Made by a program: the position numbers and the translations under genes
Shown: piece after piece, positions 26,556 to 36,551 of the stretch
Layout: each line of letters begins with the position of its first letter
How positions within the stretch are numbered: position 1 is the stretch's first letter
Notes under the pieces: generated by a model
The model's database searches: none
What the model saw: the letters and a program-made list of their open reading frames with translations, nothing else
Told to the model about the DNA's origin: nothing
Source: Lunatibacter salilacus
Lineage (GTDB): Bacteria > Bacteroidota > Bacteroidia > Cytophagales > Cyclobacteriaceae
DNA: 64,000 bases
NCBI RefSeq assembly: GCF_009797935.1
Contig: NZ_VOLC01000001.1
Span: 62,001 to 126,000, forward strand
Direction: 5' to 3'

Positions 26556-29500
26556 TTACAGCCCAATATTAAGTCCTAGCATGAAAACTCTTGGTTTTGG
26601 ATAGGCATACAAATCCACCCCTTGGTCAAAGGGTGCTCCAGAGGTAGATACTTCAGGATCATATCCCTGAAATTTAGTGGTTAAGAAGAAATTTTGCACC
26701 GACACAAATGCCCTCAGTCTACTTAAATGTAGCCGCTGAATAAGCGTTGGTTCAAAATTATAGGCCAATAGTAAGTTTCTTCCTCTTAGAAAAGATCCAT
26801 CTTGGAGCCTGTCTGTATCATTAAAGGTATTATATCCGGCTGACATTGGCCTCAACTCTGCTATGTTTGTGTTTTGATTTTGGGGAGTCCAAGCATTCAA
26901 TACGGTAGCAAAGCTATTGGCTATACCCTGACGGTCCTCGGCCGAGTGCTTGCTCCTCCACAACACTCCATTCCCATACATAAATTGCAAGTCTACAGTC
27001 AGTTCGAAATTTTTATACCCAAATGTATTCATCAGGGTTCCAAAACCCTTAGGTATCCCTTGCCCCATAACCACACGGTCCCTATCGTTGATCACACCAT
27101 CTCCGTTGGTGTCTTCATACCTGATGTCGCCTGGGCGTTTGCCGAAACTAGCTGCCTCATCTGCCTCATCCAGATTCCAAGTACCTAAATGATTAAATCC
27201 AAAAAATGCTCCTACTGGCTCACCTTCTCTAATTATCGTAGATCCAGTGAAGATATCGGCACCTCCTGTAAGCTCCAACACGGTATTTCGGTTCAAAGAT
27301 ATGTTGAAGTGCGTATCCCACTTGAAATCTTGGTTCGCTACATTCACCGAGTTCAGGGCAATTTCGATTCCCTTGTTCTCCATACTTCCGATGTTTTGAG
27401 TAACCGTGGTGTATCCACTGCTGGAAGGTACCGGGGCATTTAGCAACATGTCTTTGGTTAGTTTCCTGTAAAGATCCAATTCAAAGGTCAGTCGGTTGTT
27501 AAATAAGCCTAATTCTAATCCTATGTCCGTTTGGAAAGTTCTTTCCCACCTCAGGTCAGGATTGGAAAGCCTGTTGACTCCAAGACCGATTGCACGCTGA
27601 TCGCCAAATATGACGGTGTAGTTGCCCATGCCTGCCAATGCTTGGTAGGCGGAAATTTCTGAGTTGCCCGTAATACCGTAGCTGGAACGTAACTTTAGGT
27701 TTGACACGGTATTGCTTGCTTTTAGAAAGTCCTCTTCAGAAATTCTCCAAGCAAATGCAGCAGACGGAAACACTGCATACCTGTTTGCTTCACCAAATTT
27801 CGACGAACCGTCTATCCTACCGGTGAAAGTAGCCAGATATTTTTCCTTCATGTTATAGTTAAACCGACCAAAATAAGAGTTCAAGCCATATGCGGATGTT
27901 CCCGACTGAGTTTGGAATACATTGGCTCCCGCACCCAGGTTGTTGAACAAAAAGTAATCATCCTGAAAATTTTGCGACCTTGCCATAGAATTAAATCTAT
28001 TCACATGTTGCCAGGAGATACCCAACAGTGCGTTAAACGAATGATCCTCGTTGATCTCTTTATTATAAGTCAGGTAGTTTTCGAATTGCCAAGAATTATG
28101 TCTATCATTGGTAACGGACGCATCACCCTGTTGGTTTCTGGCAATAAAGTTCAATGCTCTGCCTCCATAATAATCAGTCCGCTGATTGATTATATTTGTT
28201 GCAAGAATAGATCGAAACTCCAAGCCTTTCGCCAGGTAAAAGTTGGCGAATACGTTGCCCAAAAGCGTCTGGGTATTTAATTCATATATCCGCTCCCTTA
28301 CGACCTGTAACGGGCTATTACCACCTTCCATACCGGGATAATGCTCATTTCCCCCCCAAGATCCGTCTGGATATCTGACGGGTATAATCGGCAATGCCTC
28401 CAATACTTGCCTCATGGCAATAATACCTCCGGCACCCAATGGGTCAACTTGACTTTCCTTTTGGTCATTATAACTCAACGAACCTCCTACTTTCAACCAG
28501 TCCTTGATCTGACTGTCAAATACAAATCGGGCTGCATACCGCTTCAACCAGGATCCCTGCATCAATCCTTCTTCATTTCTGTGATTCAGATATACCCCGT
28601 AACTATCCTTCTCATTTCCTCCCGTAAAAGCCAACTGGTGGTTTTGGGTGATTGCCTGTCTAAAGGATTCATCCTGCCAATCAGTATCATACAGTGGTTG
28701 TCCGTTTGAATCAAATAGGCGGGGATCGGTTCTTTTTAGACGGGGGTCTCTATATATCCCGTTAGCCCACCCATTTGGATCATATTTTTGCGCATTTTGA
28801 TAAGCAATATCTTCTACCCTAAGGAATTCCTCGGAATTTAAAAGAGGGATCTTCCTCGGCAATACACCCACGCTGAAATCAACGTCATAAGTGATCATTC
28901 CACCCGTTTTGCTACCTCTTTTGGTCGTGACCAAGATTACCCCGTTCGCACCCCTTGCTCCGTATATGGCAGTTGCGGAGGCGTCCTTTAACACTTCTAC
29001 AGAAGCAATATCATTGGGATTGATATAATCTATAGGGGTACTGCCATTGGCCAAACCGGTAGAATGCATGATTACACCGTCGATTACATAGAGGGGATCA
29101 TTCGCTATACTTACCGAAGTATTTCCCCGGATTCGAATATTGGCCCTACCGCCTGGTCTACCGGAATTGATCGACACGTTTACACCCTGTATCCTTCCTG
29201 ACAGGGCCTGATTCAGTGATGCGGATGGACGCTCCTGCAGTGCTTCCCCGCTTACTGAACCCACGGATCCGGTCAAGTCAGACTTCCGCTGTGTTCCATA
29301 CCCTACTACTACCACTTCGCTAAGGTCAGAAAAAGAGGAATTCAATGTTATATCCAAATTAGTAATGCCACCGGAGATAGTTACCTCTTTAGTTTCATAC
29401 CCTATAAAACTCGCAACGATTACTTCCCCGTCTGCTGCTTGAATAGAAAACTCCCCGTCAATATCGGTAACCGTACCTCGTTGGGTTCCTTTGACCAATA

Positions 29501-29657
29501 CCGACACGCCCGGAATCAATTCCTGGTCTGCCTGTGATTTGATCACACCTCTGATCGTTCGCATATCTTGGGCATATGTGGATACCCCCAAAAATAGGCT
29601 GAACATTGATAAAAGCAAGAGTTTGCTTTTATACTTTTTAAATAAATTTTGCATCAT
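26556..29657 (-). CDS. SusC/RagA-family TonB-linked outer-membrane transporter
   Basis: 1033 residues. A signal peptide (SKLLLLSMFSLFLGVSTYA) is followed by a carboxypeptidase-like domain (IRGVIKSQADQELIPGVSVLVKGT), then the STN-free TonB box area and plug (ERPSASLNQALSGRIQGV, ADNDP-type INPNDIASVEVLKDASATAIYGARGANGVILVTTKRG). A 22-strand barrel ends in LGLNIGL with a hydrophobic last residue. It imports the glycan bound by the SusD partner, energised by TonB-ExbBD. The second Met (29654) is an equally good start. No regulator of the hybrid two-component or anti-sigma type is next to it. Confidence 0.96.
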   Translation of the reverse strand: MMQNLFKKYKSKLLLLSMFSLFLGVSTYAQDMRTIRGVIKSQADQELIPGVSVLVKGTQRGTVTDIDGEFSIQAADGEVIVASFIGYETKEVTISGGITNLDITLNSSFSDLSEVVVVGYGTQRKSDLTGSVGSVSGEALQERPSASLNQALSGRIQGVNVSINSGRPGGRANIRIRGNTSVSIANDPLYVIDGVIMHSTGLANGSTPIDYINPNDIASVEVLKDASATAIYGARGANGVILVTTKRGSKTGGMITYDVDFSVGVLPRKIPLLNSEEFLRVEDIAYQNAQKYDPNGWANGIYRDPRLKRTDPRLFDSNGQPLYDTDWQDESFRQAITQNHQLAFTGGNEKDSYGVYLNHRNEEGLMQGSWLKRYAARFVFDSQIKDWLKVGGSLSYNDQKESQVDPLGAGGIIAMRQVLEALPIIPVRYPDGSWGGNEHYPGMEGGNSPLQVVRERIYELNTQTLLGNVFANFYLAKGLEFRSILATNIINQRTDYYGGRALNFIARNQQGDASVTNDRHNSWQFENYLTYNKEINEDHSFNALLGISWQHVNRFNSMARSQNFQDDYFLFNNLGAGANVFQTQSGTSAYGLNSYFGRFNYNMKEKYLATFTGRIDGSSKFGEANRYAVFPSAAFAWRISEEDFLKASNTVSNLKLRSSYGITGNSEISAYQALAGMGNYTVIFGDQRAIGLGVNRLSNPDLRWERTFQTDIGLELGLFNNRLTFELDLYRKLTKDMLLNAPVPSSSGYTTVTQNIGSMENKGIEIALNSVNVANQDFKWDTHFNISLNRNTVLELTGGADIFTGSTIIREGEPVGAFFGFNHLGTWNLDEADEAASFGKRPGDIRYEDTNGDGVINDRDRVVMGQGIPKGFGTLMNTFGYKNFELTVDLQFMYGNGVLWRSKHSAEDRQGIANSFATVLNAWTPQNQNTNIAELRPMSAGYNTFNDTDRLQDGSFLRGRNLLLAYNFEPTLIQRLHLSRLRAFVSVQNFFLTTKFQGYDPEVSTSGAPFDQGVDLYAYPKPRVFMLGLNIGL

Positions 29658-30057
29658 AACAATTGGGTTTATTTGGTTAATACTAATTTTTTAATTTTAT
29701 TTTGTTCTTAATACTAAAATAAAATAATTAATACATTAAAGCAACCAAATTTTTTGACTACAGCCATCCTGCACTATCCTGCTCATTACTATTTCAGTAT
29801 GTATTTCCCAATAAATCAGGCTCTTGAGAGTTATAAAAACTGTAAAAGGATACCGGTCAAAAAAAGAAAATCAATAAATATTTGTCAAAACTACCTTTTA
29901 TCAAATAAACCCATCCTTTACGGTTTTCCGCAGCCAATCTTACTTTGCTAGGTAACAAAAGCCTGTTTTAATCTCATTCTGCCAAAGAATTCACCCCGGA
30001 ATTAATGAAGTTTTGTAATTTGCAGACCGAATTCAACAGAATAAAAACAAAATCACC
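29658..30057. other. Divergent intergenic region between susC and the GH43-like gene
   Basis: 400 AT-rich bases carrying the start regions of both divergent genes. I see no exact TAnnTTTG box; near matches (TACTTTG near 29942, TAATTTG near 30015) face the GH43-like gene. No open frame with protein-like composition is present. Confidence 0.4.
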
Positions 30058-31038
30058 ATGATCCCACCGTCAATTTTCAAATTTCCCGTTATTCTATTGC
30101 TTGCTGTATTAGCCGTAAGCTGTGGCAGTCTCCAAAAGGAAAAATCCGACCAATCTGATCAAGAGGTGTTTATGTTTTCCTATTTTATAGGTAACGGGGA
30201 AGACGGTCTCCATCTGGCCTATTCTATCGATGGATATACTTGGGAAGCTTTGGCAGATGGAAAATCTTTTCTCATGCCCACCGCAGGCGATGATAAGTTA
30301 ATGCGGGACCCTTGTATCATCCGGGGCAAGGACGGAAAGTTTCATATGGTTTGGACCGTCAGCTGGAATGAAAAGGGACTGGGATACGCATCGTCGGAGG
30401 ACTTGGTAAACTGGTCTTCGCAGCAGTTTATCCCTGTGATGGAGCACGAGGAAAATGCCAGAAACACTTGGGCACCGGAGGTTTTTTATGATGAAACAGA
30501 GGATTTGTATATGATTTATTGGGCGACCACCATAAGTGGATTGTATCCGGGAACCCAATCTGAGGAGGAAAGTGGGTACAACCACCGTCAATACTATGTG
30601 ACTACAAAGGATTTCAAAACATACTCCGAAACAAAACTTTTATACGAACCTGGATTCAATGTCATCGACGGTACTCTGGTCAAAGAAGATGGTACCTATG
30701 TGCTGTTTGTAAAAGATGAAACACGGGAACCTGCCCAGAAAAATATCCGAATAGCCAGAAGCAATCGGGTTACGGGACCTTATGGACCAGCAGGTCCTCC
30801 CATCACAGGCGACTACTGGGCAGAGGGGCCGACTGTAGCCAAAGTAGGCAATCGTTGGATCGTGTATTTTGATAAATACATCAACCATGAAATGGGAGCT
30901 GTGGCTTCTGAGGATCTGGAAAACTGGGAAGATATATCGGACGAAATCAGCTTTCCGGAAGGCACCCGGCATGGAACAGCCTTTAAAATAAAGAAAAGCG
31001 AACTCAATTTTATCCTTGAGAATGCACCTGCTAATTGA
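30058..31038 (+). CDS. GH43-like five-bladed propeller lipoprotein
   Basis: 326 residues. The lipoprotein signal ends in LAVLAVSC, with the lipidated Cys at about residue 22. The propeller has the GH43/GH32-clan signatures: MRDPCIIRGKDGKFHMVWT with the RDP-type Asp, TWAPEVFYDETEDLYMIYWA, FNVIDGTLVKEDGTYVLFVKDE, and the acidic EGPTVAKVGNRWIVYFD. This suggests an arabinosidase, xylosidase or related glycosidase, probably at the outer membrane or periplasm. It is transcribed divergently from susC, so it may share the substrate of that locus. Confidence 0.86.
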   Translation: MIPPSIFKFPVILLLAVLAVSCGSLQKEKSDQSDQEVFMFSYFIGNGEDGLHLAYSIDGYTWEALADGKSFLMPTAGDDKLMRDPCIIRGKDGKFHMVWTVSWNEKGLGYASSEDLVNWSSQQFIPVMEHEENARNTWAPEVFYDETEDLYMIYWATTISGLYPGTQSEEESGYNHRQYYVTTKDFKTYSETKLLYEPGFNVIDGTLVKEDGTYVLFVKDETREPAQKNIRIARSNRVTGPYGPAGPPITGDYWAEGPTVAKVGNRWIVYFDKYINHEMGAVASEDLENWEDISDEISFPEGTRHGTAFKIKKSELNFILENAPAN

Positions 31039-31058
31039 TTATATAGAACTCAAGGCAA

Positions 31059-32228
31059 CTATTCCCTGAAAACAAGCATTAGCCGATCAGACGAAGTCCG
31101 CTTGACTCTAAAGCCCAAAAGATGAAATATCTCCCTGGGAAAAAATCGGGTTATTTTGGGATTTGCCCAAAAAATACGAGGATTTAGGGTATCCACTCTT
31201 ACTCCAGGCAAATAGGCAATCCATCTTAGTAAATTCAATCTCCGGAGCTGTGTCGAAATCCATAGCCAAAATCCGGAGACCGGCCTAATGATAAAAAAGC
31301 CGTCATCCCCCTCAGTTTGATAAAGGGGCATAAATATCAACCCAGACTGAACTGCGGAAATTTCCCCGGATTGGTCACTTGCCAAGATTTGGTTTCTTTC
31401 GACTTCTTGAAAATTACGAAATCCTGGGGCCATTTTGAACCCTGAAAATGGGAAGACGCCATGCCTATAAATGATTTCGTAGAATCCTGCAGAAAATTTA
31501 AATCCCAGTATAAGGGTGTTTTTCAGCTCATGGATCTGATTTTCAGTTAAGTAAATCATTCCCAAATGATATAAGAATAGCTCTACAAAAGCCGCATGCC
31601 TGTCTGCGGAGAAAGGATCATCATGCCTTCCCGCCTCAAAGCCCAACGCCGGAAATCCCAGGTCATTGACATAGCTCATCAAGGGGCCATCTAGAAACTC
31701 TTCTATACCTAGAATAAGGGGAATGGGGAAATTTTCCGCCAGCTTGCGGTTCATTATGGCATCATTGAAAGGGATAAAGGGTGCACTGTCAGCGGAAGTA
31801 GTGTGCAAATCCAAAAATACCAGAGGCAGTACCCCGTGCTTAGCCACAATGGAAGTTATCAGGTGGTCCATTGATTTTAGCTCATGAAGTTCGTGTATTT
31901 CAGGCCATTCCTCTTTAGGAGCATGCCTTACCAGGTCCAAGTTTTCCCTACTCCAAACCCTGTTAAAATCTTTGTGAACAAATCGCTGCGAGCGGTTTAG
32001 TGCCTCCACATTCCCGATCAACACATAAATATTTCCCCTCAAATCTCCTTCCAGGATTCGGTCTGAAGAAAAAAGTAATTTCATGGCGGCCAAAGCGGCC
32101 GGTTCATTGCCATGCATGCAAACCGTTATGACCAGGGTAGGAAAATCGTTTCCCTTAATATATTTTCTTAAAACACGTTGCTGCTTTATTTCGTCTATCT
32201 GTTCTTTTTTTTTAAACTCATTCAACAT
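31059..32228 (-). CDS. Aspartoacylase/succinylglutamate-desuccinylase-like zinc hydrolase
   Basis: 389 residues of the M14-like AstE/AspA family. The zinc motif is CMHGNEPAAL (H and E), and the third ligand His is in VFLDLHTTSADSAPFI. The Arg/Asn patch RSQRFVHKDFNR follows the usual order, and GFEAGRHDDP supplies the late catalytic Glu region. It should hydrolyse an N-acyl amino acid or related amide. It overlaps the next gene upstream (GCS2-CBS) by 11 bases, so they are translated together and probably act in one pathway: ligation and hydrolysis of a gamma-glutamyl or acyl-amino compound. That pairing is an inference. Confidence 0.88.
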   Translation of the reverse strand: MLNEFKKKEQIDEIKQQRVLRKYIKGNDFPTLVITVCMHGNEPAALAAMKLLFSSDRILEGDLRGNIYVLIGNVEALNRSQRFVHKDFNRVWSRENLDLVRHAPKEEWPEIHELHELKSMDHLITSIVAKHGVLPLVFLDLHTTSADSAPFIPFNDAIMNRKLAENFPIPLILGIEEFLDGPLMSYVNDLGFPALGFEAGRHDDPFSADRHAAFVELFLYHLGMIYLTENQIHELKNTLILGFKFSAGFYEIIYRHGVFPFSGFKMAPGFRNFQEVERNQILASDQSGEISAVQSGLIFMPLYQTEGDDGFFIIRPVSGFWLWISTQLRRLNLLRWIAYLPGVRVDTLNPRIFWANPKITRFFPREIFHLLGFRVKRTSSDRLMLVFRE

Positions 32229-34110
32229 TTTTCTGAAGTTTTTTCCAGATCTCCTGGGTATCCTTATCTGTAATTAATCCTATCAAGTGATTTCCCTCCA
32301 CGACCGGAAGGCAACTGATTTTTTTATCTACCATCAGCAACATGGCATATTTTGCATCTACAGTGGGTCCGATGGTTATCAAATCCTTTTGCATTATTTC
32401 TTTTGCCGTTATTAATGCATCCCCCTTTTTTTCCGCAAGATGCCTATCTATATTTTTACGTGTAACAAGCCCCTTCAAATTTCCTTTATCATCTTCAACC
32501 GGAATGTGCCGAATGTCCCTCCAGGTCATAATCTTGGCCACCAACTCAACCAGATCTTCCTCCTGCACCGTAATAAGGTCGGTAGACATGACACTGCCTA
32601 TCCAATCATAGGAAATGGGGATCTCAGCACCTTCTTTGGCGGTAGCTATGGACCATTGATGGATAGGTTGACGACTCATCCTCCGCTTTTGCATCGCTGC
32701 GGTGACTGCCACCATGGCCTCCTCCCTGTTCATTTCCTTTTTCATCTTCCGAAAACTCTTCGTTAGCCAACTACTTCCGTCTCTCCCCGATCTTGCCCTT
32801 GCATCGATAATAGATAAATATTTATCCGAGTCTTTTTGACTTATACCTATAGATGCCAAACCCTCCCGAGCCATGGATATCAGCGTCTCAACTACAAGCT
32901 GAAGCGCAGGAACTACCTTCCCTTCCCAAATCATGCTGCTCTGAATGCCTGCTGTCGCCGCTTTGTAAAAATTACCCTTGGTATCTTCGAATGACAACTT
33001 ACCCCAATTTCTGCGGTAATTCTGCGGCATCGCTTTCATTAATCCCACCCAAAAAGCAAAGTTCGCAATCTCATCCACGACTGAAGGTCCTGCCGGTAAG
33101 TAACGGTTTTCAATCCGTAAATGCGGGACCCCCTCAGTCACACCATAGCAAGGCCGATTCCATTTCCAAATAGTTCCATTATGGAGATTGAGGGCCTTCA
33201 GCCGTGGAATCTTTCCTGACTCAAGGGTTTTTAGGGAATCCTCCTCGGTCAGGTTCGTTAGTATCAAGGTAAACCGTGCTATGTCTTCCTTGTAAATTTC
33301 GGTAATTTCCCGAATCCACCGATCACCGAAGGACACCCGCTGTTGCCTTTCTCGGAGGTGGTACCCCTTACTTCGTATATCTATGCTTTGCTGGAAAAGC
33401 GGTATCCGCGTTTCGCTCCAAAGCTCCCTCCCAAATAAAAGGGGAGAGTTGGTACAAATGGCCAAGACGGGGCCAGAAATAAGCTGGGCCCAGTTATATT
33501 GATCCACAAAGTCCTCTGCTGATACCTGTAGATGACACTGAAAACTTGTATTACAGGCTTCAAAGAGAATATTCGTGTGGGCAAGAATTAATTCATCTAC
33601 TCCCTGAATATTTAACTCAAAATCCTGACCCCGGAGTTTTTTGATAACCTCTCCCAGAGCGAGGTAGCGTGGATTTGGCGTCATGTGGTCCATTTGCCCC
33701 GACCGTATATCTATAGAAGGCAAGATACCTGTTAAGATAACTTGGCTGCCAAATTCGCGGGTAGCTTCATCTACTTTTCCCAAAAGCTGTCTGAGTTGCT
33801 TTTCCATAAGTGAAAAACATTGGTCTTTAAGCTCCAAAGGATCCAGATTTATCTCCAAATTGTAGAGGGCCAGTTCAGTAGTAAAATGGGTGTCATTAAG
33901 CCTGTTTAGGACAGAGGGCCCTACACGGGAAGGCTTGAAGTACTTATTTACCAGTGACAATTCCTGCTCCGCACCGATGCGTTGCCGATCTTTCTCGATT
34001 AGCCCCTTTTTCAGTATCAAATCAAGTGCCTCCAAATCGTTTAAGAGATATTTCAGAAAATGTCTTCTCTCAAAACCTTCGTCCCGGGCAGTGCTTTTTT
34101 GTTTTCCCAT
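32218..34110 (-). CDS. GCS2-type glutamate-cysteine-ligase-like protein fused to two CBS domains
   Basis: 630 residues. The N-terminal 430 or so are of the glutamate-cysteine ligase 2-like/COG2170 fold: RIGAEQELSLV with the ExE metal motif, TTELALYNLEINLDPLEL, SFQCHLQVS and IENRYLPAGPSVVDEIANFAFWVGL. The C-terminal 130 residues form a Bateman module of two CBS domains (MSTDLITVQEEDLVELVAKIM and MQKDLITIGPTVDAKYAMLLM). CBS pairs bind adenine nucleotides, so ligase activity may respond to energy state. The 11-base overlap with the aspartoacylase-like gene shows an operon. The substrate is not known; glutathione synthesis is not implied because no gshB is nearby. Confidence 0.87.
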   Translation of the reverse strand: MGKQKSTARDEGFERRHFLKYLLNDLEALDLILKKGLIEKDRQRIGAEQELSLVNKYFKPSRVGPSVLNRLNDTHFTTELALYNLEINLDPLELKDQCFSLMEKQLRQLLGKVDEATREFGSQVILTGILPSIDIRSGQMDHMTPNPRYLALGEVIKKLRGQDFELNIQGVDELILAHTNILFEACNTSFQCHLQVSAEDFVDQYNWAQLISGPVLAICTNSPLLFGRELWSETRIPLFQQSIDIRSKGYHLRERQQRVSFGDRWIREITEIYKEDIARFTLILTNLTEEDSLKTLESGKIPRLKALNLHNGTIWKWNRPCYGVTEGVPHLRIENRYLPAGPSVVDEIANFAFWVGLMKAMPQNYRRNWGKLSFEDTKGNFYKAATAGIQSSMIWEGKVVPALQLVVETLISMAREGLASIGISQKDSDKYLSIIDARARSGRDGSSWLTKSFRKMKKEMNREEAMVAVTAAMQKRRMSRQPIHQWSIATAKEGAEIPISYDWIGSVMSTDLITVQEEDLVELVAKIMTWRDIRHIPVEDDKGNLKGLVTRKNIDRHLAEKKGDALITAKEIMQKDLITIGPTVDAKYAMLLMVDKKISCLPVVEGNHLIGLITDKDTQEIWKKLQKNVE

Positions 34111-34151
34111 AAAATTTAATCTAACTTAAATTCTACCTCCAGTCTACAGTA

Positions 34152-34172
34152 TTTCGACGAACTAGGTCGAAA
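34152..34172. promoter_or_regulatory. Inverted repeat upstream of the GCS2-CBS gene
   Basis: TTTCGAC-N7-GTCGAAA, perfect 7-bp arms, 42-62 bases upstream of the GCS2-CBS start codon. Position and symmetry suit an operator for a dimeric regulator. No regulator gene is next to it. Confidence 0.4.
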
Positions 34173-34393
34173 AATGATGCCACGGATTAAGAATGAAGAA
34201 AATTACCGTCATTAATCCTGCGTCTTTTGTAATGTCTTTCATATGACCTACTCTTTTCCATATTGGAAAACCATATATAGGCATACATTATATTTGAAGG
34301 CATTTTAATTGAACCTTAAAATATTAAATATGTTTTGTTAATAATATTAGTGTTTTATTTCGTAAATTGTTTTTTATATCTGTAAAATCAATT

Positions 34394-34552
34394 TACATTT
34401 GAATATACAAAAAATCTGAAAGCCGCTTTGTGAAGTTGGAATGAATGTTTGGATTTCAAAGTAGGATTCAGTTTTTTGTAGTTGGTTATTTTTCAATGTA
34501 GGGTTTGCCTGGAGTTTCGTGTTTACATGAAACTCCGGCAATTTTTTTTTTA
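34394..34552 (+). ncRNA. Possible small RNA between GCS2-CBS and sdaA
   Basis: The 439-base gap between two minus-strand genes ends with an intrinsic terminator pointing in the plus direction: GGAGTTTC (34511-34518) pairs with GAAACTCC (34529-34536), extended by TGCC/GGCA with one bulge, followed by ten T at 34542-34551. No plus-strand protein gene lies upstream. A TACATTTG box at 34394-34401 matches the Bacteroidota -7 element, although the nearest upstream TTG is 24 bases away, longer than usual. Together they would define an RNA of about 140 nucleotides starting near 34408. Its 3' end overlaps the sdaA stop codon on the other strand. The terminator is clear; the promoter is weak. Confidence 0.35.
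34506..34551 (+). terminator. Plus-strand terminator with no plus-strand gene upstream
   Basis: TGCC-T-GGAGTTTC pairs with GAAACTCCGGCA around a 10-base loop, followed by a ten-base T-run. The T-run is only on the plus strand, so it does not suit the minus-strand sdaA transcript that ends here, though the hairpin itself could still block or protect that RNA. Confidence 0.75.
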
Positions 34553-35962
34553 ACAATCCACCCAGTTTACAGACAAGGCCAAGCCACCCTCAGAAGTCTC
34601 CTTATATTTTCCATTCATGTCTTTTGCTGTCTCCCACATCGTTTTGATAACTTTGTCCAAAGAAACTTTTGCATGCTCGGCCGAAGTTTCCAACGCGAGC
34701 TCGGCCGCATTTATCGCTTTAACCGCCCCCATGGTGTTTCGTTCGATGCATGGGACTTGAACCAGCCCAGCGATCGGATCACAAGTCAATCCCAAATGAT
34801 GTTCCATGGCTATTTCAGCAGCTATAAGTACTTGAACTGGCGTTCCACCCATCATCTCGCACAAGGCCCCGGCTGCCATTGCACTGGACACTCCTATCTC
34901 GGCCTGGCAGCCTCCCATGGCTGCTGAAATCGTTGCCCCCTTTTTGAAAATGGAACCAAGTTCCCCTGCAACCAACAAAAACTTTCTTATATCTTCCTTT
35001 GTGGCCTCCTTGTTTTCAATGACGAGATAGTAAAGCAAAACCGCAGGGATTACGCCAGCACTTCCGTTGGTAGGAGCTGTCACAACCCTTCCCAAAGCTG
35101 CGTTTACCTCATTGACCGCCAAGGCAAAACAACTGACCCATTTTAATACTTTACGAAAATCTACATGAATATGCCGAATGGCCTCCATCCATTCCTGAGC
35201 AGAATTATAAATGGCTATCCCGATTAGGCCCTTGTGAAGGTCATAAGCACGGCGCTTGACATTCAGCCCTCCAGGTAAATGTCCCTCGCTGTGGCAACCG
35301 ATATACATACTCTCCAGCATCGTATCCCACAACTTATCCAACCCTTCCATCACTTTATCCGGATCCCTTATACTGAGCTCATTCATCAGAACGATCTCGG
35401 AAATAGGCTTGTTTTCCTGGTCGCAATAGGTCAAAAGTTGACTGGCCTTTTCTATGGGAAAGGGAAAACTTTTGAACGTTTCCTCCAAATCCTGCGGGTT
35501 TGATTCCTGTTGGACAAATCCTCCCCCTATGGAATAATAAACTGATTCTATGGTCTCACCCTGAATGGTAGCCTGAAATTTCATCCCGTTAGCATGATAA
35601 GGGAGAAATTTCTTCAGAAAAACGATGTCCTCATCCGGATCGAATGGCATATCATGTTTCCCTTTGAGCGAAAGTATTTGAGTCTCCTTTATCCTGCCAA
35701 TAGTAGCATCAATTTCGTCAATAGGAAATGTCTCCGGATGTAGGCCGCTAAGTCCCAACATCAACGCAAGATCGGTGGCATGGCCTTTTCCCGTCAGGGA
35801 TAAGGAACCGTATAATTCAACCCTAATCCCTTCCACAAACTCAAGCCGATCGGAGCCCATTTCATCCAAAAATAGCAAGGCAGCCTTCCAAGGACCCAGG
35901 GTATGCGAACTTGAAGGCCCAACTCCTATCTTAAGCATATCAAAAACAGAAATACATTCCAT
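34550..35962 (-). CDS. sdaA: L-serine ammonia-lyase, iron-sulfur type
   Basis: 470 residues, the single-chain form with the beta domain first ([20 protein letters not shown]) and the alpha domain after about residue 190. Motifs include [34 protein letters not shown] and the [11 protein letters not shown] segment. The Cys residues in [16 protein letters not shown] and VPCIERN are the usual [4Fe-4S] ligands. The enzyme deaminates L-serine to pyruvate in the cytoplasm. It is transcribed alone. No regulatory site is obvious upstream, where a 589-base gap separates it from the divergent hydroxylase operon. Confidence 0.95.
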   Translation of the reverse strand: MECISVFDMLKIGVGPSSSHTLGPWKAALLFLDEMGSDRLEFVEGIRVELYGSLSLTGKGHATDLALMLGLSGLHPETFPIDEIDATIGRIKETQILSLKGKHDMPFDPDEDIVFLKKFLPYHANGMKFQATIQGETIESVYYSIGGGFVQQESNPQDLEETFKSFPFPIEKASQLLTYCDQENKPISEIVLMNELSIRDPDKVMEGLDKLWDTMLESMYIGCHSEGHLPGGLNVKRRAYDLHKGLIGIAIYNSAQEWMEAIRHIHVDFRKVLKWVSCFALAVNEVNAALGRVVTAPTNGSAGVIPAVLLYYLVIENKEATKEDIRKFLLVAGELGSIFKKGATISAAMGGCQAEIGVSSAMAAGALCEMMGGTPVQVLIAAEIAMEHHLGLTCDPIAGLVQVPCIERNTMGAVKAINAAELALETSAEHAKVSLDKVIKTMWETAKDMNGKYKETSEGGLALSVNWVDC

Positions 35963-36551
35963 ATTATACGGTTGATGATTATTTAATACGAATTGCGTAA
36001 AACGACTTTTGTGGGGAAATTAGCCTACGAATAAACTACCAGATAGCCAAGTTACACAAATCGGTCCAATTAAAGTTTCTAAAAGGATCCGGGCATAGAA
36101 TTATTTTTTCGGTAACTAGGATGTATTACTCCTTTCAACATTGGACATTTATAAACGCCTTTCCACTGCGGTTGAATTCTTAAATTATTTCAGATTCGGC
36201 GTTATTTCAGCTCGTATTGAGTGAAATTTGGCTGACGAATTTCCAATATGGCCCCGAGGAATGGATCTGGAAGTGTCTTCATTATGGAAGGCGTTTTCCG
36301 TTTAGAAGCCAGTACTACTTTTTGGGGTTAATAGCCGATTTACATTTTTTAAAGTATTTTTAGGGTTGTAATATTAATCTTTCTCCCCTATGATCAATTA
36401 CATAAAAAAAAATGGAAAACAAGCTAATACCTGCTGGATGAAAAGCCTCATGCTCCCAAACGCTACTCCATTGTAGCAATCAACTTTTTCACCTATCTTC
36501 ACAACGGAAGCCACGTATCCCACGTCTAGTCAGTCTCCCCGCTCACAATCA
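35963..36551. other. 589-base divergent intergenic region
   Basis: It separates sdaA (minus) from the hydroxylase operon (plus). I see no credible protein gene, no tRNA and no exact TAnnTTTG promoter box. Composition becomes AT-rich near 36340-36415, which is the likely promoter area of the plus-strand operon. Confidence 0.4.

Noticed and set aside
34505-34927. A plus-strand frame of 140 codons across the 3' end of sdaA
   Set aside because: It runs through the terminator hairpin and then antisense to conserved SdaA motifs.
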